From positions 123,625 through 187,624 of the forward strand of contig NMRB01000506.1 of NCBI GenBank assembly GCA_002633025.1: 64,000 bases of DNA. The letters run 5' to 3'. The stretch comes from Notospermus geniculatus (taxonomy: Eukaryota > Nemertea > Pilidiophora > Heteronemertea > Lineidae). The position numbers and the translations under genes were made by a program. Positions 40,301 through 46,300 of this stretch are shown here, piece after piece (position 1 is the stretch's first letter; each line of letters begins with the position of its first letter). The notes under the pieces are model-generated. The model was not told where the DNA came from, made no database searches, and saw only the letters and a program-made list of their open reading frames with translations.

Positions 40301-43300
40301 TGGATTCCTAGCTTTAGTTATACAGCACGATATGGACAACTCTTTGATTGTGAAAGCTACCGCGGGCTGATCTTTTCTACGGTATTGATTTTCAGAATGC
40401 CGACCAGGGATGTACGGCAAGAACTGTGACATGAGGTGTAACTGCAAGAATAGCGCCGAGTGTGACCCACACACTGGTGAATGTATCTGTGCACCGGGAT
40501 GGAAGGGGGAAGAATGTAATGAAAGTAAGTAACGATGGAGGCCTACTGACGACAGAGGCTGATGTGAATGATGTAGAAGATGAGGAAATTGCAAGCGGGA
40601 GCTGCTGTTATGTAGTGGCTCGGGTCTCGGGCTAGCAGTCAAGTCCCAAGTTCAAGTAACAATGAAGGCCTACTGACGACAGAGGCTGATATGAATGATG
40701 TAGAAGATGAGGAAATTGCAGGCGAGAGCTGCTGTTGTGTAGTGGCTCAGGTCTCGTGCTAGCAGTCAGAAGCTCCCAGGTTCGATAGATGATTCCCGAA
40801 TTCGCAGATATGTGATATGCGCAACCACAACCTCGATCTGAAACCAGCTGACGTGACGCAATCCATGATTCAGCAATGGTCGACTCTGGCACAACGTTGT
40901 CGAAGTCCCTGTCGTGAGGTTCTCTGCGTCAGGTCATTCAGTTTCAGACCGAGGTTGTGCGATTTCGACCGAAGTTTGCAGATCTTTCTCGCTTACGTCA
41001 ATTTGAGAATTGTCAAAACAATGTCAGCACGCAACTCAGGCTCAGACTTTGGTTTGTTGCTGTTGCTGAAAATGGCCCCTTCAGCTTCAGAACAAGATGA
41101 ACTATTTCACCTTCTATCTTTTCAGAATGTACAAATGGTACCTACGGCCCAGGTTGCGCTAGAATATGCCAGTGTGCAAACGGAGCTGCTTGCGATCACG
41201 TCAGCGGTGCCTGCACCTGTACGCCAGGTTGGCGTGACATGTACTGCGAAAAACCATGCCCTGATGACTTCTTCGGCTTAGAGTGCAAGCAAGTCTGTAA
41301 CTGCAAAAACGGCGCTCGTTGTAACCACGTGACTGGAGAGTGCTCCTGTTCGCCGGGGTGGATCGGCGAGGGCTGCGTGCAGGCGTGTCCGCCAGGCCGA
41401 TGGGGACCAGATTGTAAGAGGAGTTGTGCGTGTGATAATGGCGCGACTTGTGATAACGTCAATGGCGCCTGCCGATGTGCGCCGGGATGGAAGGGCCTGA
41501 GATGCAACGAAAGTAAGTAAGATTCATCCAGAAGGGGTCTAGCTGACAATCACCGTTTCGTTTCTTTACAATTAGTCACATCATCACTATTCATCAATAC
41601 AGTATGAAGCACACCATTCTCTGCGTACGTTGCGTGGAATGTATGCTCCAATTATTCATTGCGTATGGTACGGGTACGTCATGTGTCCCTTTCACATGAC
41701 CTCGGTGCACGACAGGCGAATGACGTTATGTCTTAAGTACGTCCTTCCAAGGTGCCACGTGACTTCTGCGGAAGATACATGTACAGTACCTTGCACAATT
41801 GACCTCCCTTCCGTGCCGCGCACCATCCGCGTACTACATGCAGCGTCATGCACGTACCGTCCTCGTATCTTCCGAGGACGTGGCGCAGCGTCATGGAAGG
41901 CATGCAGTGAAGACGTAACGTCATTAACCCGACGTCACGCAACAGAGACGCGTGACGTACCCATACCATACGCGATGAACTGAAGCCTACCTTCCTCGTC
42001 ACGTACGGGGAAGGTACGCGGATTTAGGGAGGTCAATTGTGCCAGGTACTGTACGAGGACGGTACGGATGGATGCATGACATTGCATGTGGTATGCGGCA
42101 CGGAAGCTACATGTAGGTTCAGTTGTGCCAAGAACTGTTTACAGACCTACATGTACATTGTTGAATACTTTACATTCCAGGATGTCCTAGTCATTTCTTT
42201 GGCCTCGGCTGTGCCCAGAGGTGTATCTGCACAAACAAAGCTGACTGCCATCATGTGACTGGAAAATGTAACTGCCCTGAGGGATTCACAGGAATGGCGT
42301 GTGAATTAGGTGAGTGGAATCTGAGAACAACTTCAGGACTAGGCCAGACCCAAAAATATGTCTGTTTGCTGTAACCCTACCCTGCCCTAATAGCTTAGGT
42401 AGGTAGGTAGGCATATATTTTTATTTTTAGCTCACTGGGGTGAGCTATTACGATGGTGCAGCGTCCGTCGTCCGTCGTCGTCCGTCGTCGTCGTCGTCCG
42501 TCGTCGTCGTTGTCCGTTAGCAGGGCACGTTTCGTAACCGCTGGAGCTATTGATCTGAAACTTGGTACATATATACCCCTAGGTCAGATGACCCACGACA
42601 CCAAGTTTCGGTCCGATTCGACTCTCAGTTTGGCCACCAGGTGGCGGAAACCAAAAACACAAAAAGTACAATAACTCCTGAACTAATGACTAGATCATCT
42701 TCAAATTTTTATCATAGGTGTAGCTAATAAGGATACATAACATATATAACGGGTTTTTGATTTGACCTACTTTTCAAGGTCACAGAGGTCAAANNNNNNN
42801 NNNNNNNNNNNNNNNNNNNNNNNNNNNNNNNNNNNNNNNNNNNNNNNNNNNNNNNNNNNNNNNNNNNNNNNNNNNNNNNNNNNNNNNNNNNNNNNNNNNN
42901 NNNNNNNNNNNNNNNNNNNNNNNNNNNNNNNNNNNNNNNNNNNNNNNNNNNNNNNNNNNNNNNNNNNNNNNNNNNNNNNNNNNNNNNNNNNNNNNNNNNN
43001 NNNNNNNNNNNNNNNNNNNNNNNNNNNNNNNNNNNNNNNNNNNNNNNNNNNNNNNNNNNNNNNNNNNNNNNNNNNNNNNNNNNNNNNNNNNNNNNNNNNN
43101 NNNNNNNNNNNNNNNNNNNNNNNNNNNNNNNNNNNNNNNNNNNNNNNNNNNNNNNNNNNNNNNNNNNNNNNNNNNNNNNNNNNNNNNNNNNNNNNNNNNN
43201 NNNNNNNNNNNNNNNNNNNNNNNNNNNNNNNNNNNNNNNNNNNNNNNNNNNNNNNNNNNNNNNNNNNNNNNNNNNNNNNNNNNNNNNNNNNNNNNNNNNN

Positions 43301-46300
43301 NNNNNNNNNNNNNNNNNNNNNNNNNNNNNNNNNNNGGCATTCAGTTTTGAAGTGTAAAAAGTTTTAGGTCGGCATACTTCGTCATTGCCGGTCGGCAAAT
43401 CGGGTCCTTTGGGGCATAAAAAAAAACATATTGGCTAATACCCCCATAAAAAGTTTTGGGTCGGTACCATTTATGTAGGGTCGGTCGGGTTACGGCAAAC
43501 AGACATATTTTTGGGTCTGGCCCTAGGATGCTAAAAATCTGGAAACAGAGTCTCTTCCAGATCTGTCTGTGGGTAGAAATTGACGCCAGTGGAGTTGTAA
43601 TGGGAACCCAAGCCCACTGCCTCAATAGGTGTCACTAGTGGTTAAAACTATTGAAATGAAACTGACATCCCGGTCCTGATCAATTTCCCACACAAAAGGC
43701 ATCCATTGTATAGACGAGATTCTCGAATTCTCAGATCTGCGCACTTCCACCGAAATCGCAACCGCAACCTCGATCTGAAACCAGCTGACGTGACGCAATC
43801 CATGATTCAGCAATGGTCGACTCTGATGCAATGTCGTTGAAGTCACTGTCGTGGGGTACCGGTACCTGCATCTCGTCATTTAGTTTCAGACCGAGGTTGT
43901 GTTTGCGATTTCGGTGGAAGTGCGGCGGAAGTGTGCAGATCTTTCTTGTTTAAGTCAGTTTGGGATTTTGCTGTGCTGCCCTCTATCGTAGCTAGGATCG
44001 CCATTGAGGGGTCGGACTGTTGCTTGGAAGAGGCTCAGCTTATTGATGTTTGAACTATTTGCAGAATGCCCCGAGGGTTGGTACGGTATGAACTGCAGTG
44101 AGTCATGTGACTGTGTCCACGGTGCGTCGTGCGATCGCTACAAGGGCAAGTGTAAATGTCTCCCAGGTTATTTCACCGACAAATGTGACAAACGTAAGTA
44201 TACTGAAATACAATACAAATCCTTTGCCAGTAATACAATGCAATACAAATGCAGAATACAATCAATACAAATCCTTTGCCAGTAATATAAATTTGGAGTA
44301 CAAAGAATACACAGTGTATGATTGCAACGTGTATACAAGTATTGACGATTTCGATTCTAGACCTCAATTTTAGAATGTATCTAATGCTGGTAATTTCATT
44401 TCTCTACTTCTCAGGGTGCCCTGAAGGATTCTACGGCCAAGGCTGCCGCGAAAAATGCTTGTGTCAGAACGGAGCAACATGTAACTTTGAGAATGGTCAC
44501 TGTCAATGTGAACCTGGGTGGAGGGGCCATTTCTGTGAGAAACGTACGTATGATGGTGTTTTCTCCAGCGTATAGGAGCTGTCAGCGAGTTGACCACTAG
44601 GTGTCACTAGGGCCCAATTCAATGCATCTAGCGGACCCAGTCATTATCGATCGAGCAGCGATCACAATAGATTTCCTGTACATTAGGTCCGCTAAGACTG
44701 TGCTGCCATCTGTTAGCAATATGCGCGGCTGACTGCTCCTATTGTTGGGAGAAAAAAAAAATCGTTCTTTCCAAAAGGTACTGTGTACCATGACTTGTGT
44801 CAACTGCATCACAAGTCGAGTTTCCAATTTGACTTCCATGTTCATTTCAGCTTGTTTACCCGGTACATTCGGAGCAAACTGCGACAAAGAGTGTAAATGT
44901 CCGCAGGGAGAGCCTTGTAACCACATCACTGGGGCTTGTAACTGCCCTGCCGGTTTCACGGGCCTAGCGTGCGACAGGCGGTGCCCAGAAGGAACGTTCG
45001 GTCCGAATTGTAAGGGACGGTGTTCCTGTGGACGAAACCATATCTGTGATCACATAACGGGAGAGTGTGTCTGCCGGTCGGGGTATAGGGGGAGACACTG
45101 CACTAGAGGTAAGTGTTGGCAAGGGCAAGGGTATACTGAATGTGATTCGTCGTCCTGTGCGATGCCTGTTCGTCGTCGCATGCGTTTTTCAAACAATCGC
45201 ACAGAAAAACACTGTACACCCAATGCGTTTTCATGTTCGGATCAGTAGGCCTACTCAGTGCTTCTACTTGCCAATACACGCTGGAAGTGATGAGGCACAC
45301 CAGCGCCACCTTCAAAAACCTGTGCGTTAACAATGCGTCTGCTGAAAAATTGAAAATTTTTCAATCTTTTTTGGACGCATTGTGTCAACGCACAGCGGAT
45401 CGCACTCGGTCTAGCCATCCAAAGGAGAAGCCATTGCTCCATCGTGTGCATTGACGGATGCAGCAACGCACAGGGTGTCAGATACGAAATTCGCATAGGA
45501 ATCGCGTTCGGTATGTATACCCGTAGCCTTAAGTCAGGAACTTGGCATGGTATGTCAATTTGACCTGTATTTATTCTTGTATTACAGGGTGCAAAGCGAA
45601 CTTTTTCGGTCCTGACTGTATGTCGAAATGCGTCTGCCAGAATGGAGGTACCTGTAACATGATGACAGGTATGTGCACATGTCCGCTCGGCTTCATCGGA
45701 CCCAGCTGTGCCATAACATGCCCGCCCGGTTCATATGGACACATGTGTAAAGAGCGATGTGCTTGTCAGAACGGTGCTACGTGCGATCACATTACAGGAC
45801 AGTGTAGATGTCAGCCTGGGTACTTTGGGAAGCGGTGCGACAGAGGTAAGTAATGATCAAGCGCTTTCCAGTGTACCGCAGTCTCAAAGCGCTTCACTTT
45901 ATTCAGTGTCTCCAGAGACATTTCTAGGGAACTCAAGGAGCAGCTTATCTTTTAAGAATTTAAGTTTGGTGCAACCGGGCCCAGGACTTGTAATTTCAGT
46001 TACAGTACAGGTTGGTCACAACTGACATCCCTACGTCTTCGCGTATGTTAGGCTACATGTAAGTTACGCGTAACTTACGCATAACTCACGGCTTTGGTTT
46101 CGTGTAACTCGCCAAAATCACGTAACTCGCCTCATAAATCACTGCGTAGCTAGCGAAATTCGCGTAACTCACTGCATAATTCACCTCGTAAGTTACGCGT
46201 AACATAGCTCGTGAGTTGTTGTGTAAGTTACGAGTGACTTACGCGTAAGTTTCGCAAATTTTGGGATGTCAGTTGTGACCTGTACTGTAGCTGAAGATCT

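Larger units (their letters stand above)
42339..43527. mobile_element. ~1.2-kb inverted-repeat element containing the second gap
   Basis: ggccagacccaaaaatatgt at 42343 is inverted at 43504-43523 (acatatttttgggtctggcc); the match continues into ctgtttgctgtaaccc / ggttacggcaaacag. A separate TTAGCTCAC-type repeat (42429 on) and the N run lie inside. Confidence 0.75.

Noticed and set aside
42724-43398. Open frames across the second gap
   Set aside because: Artefact of the N run.
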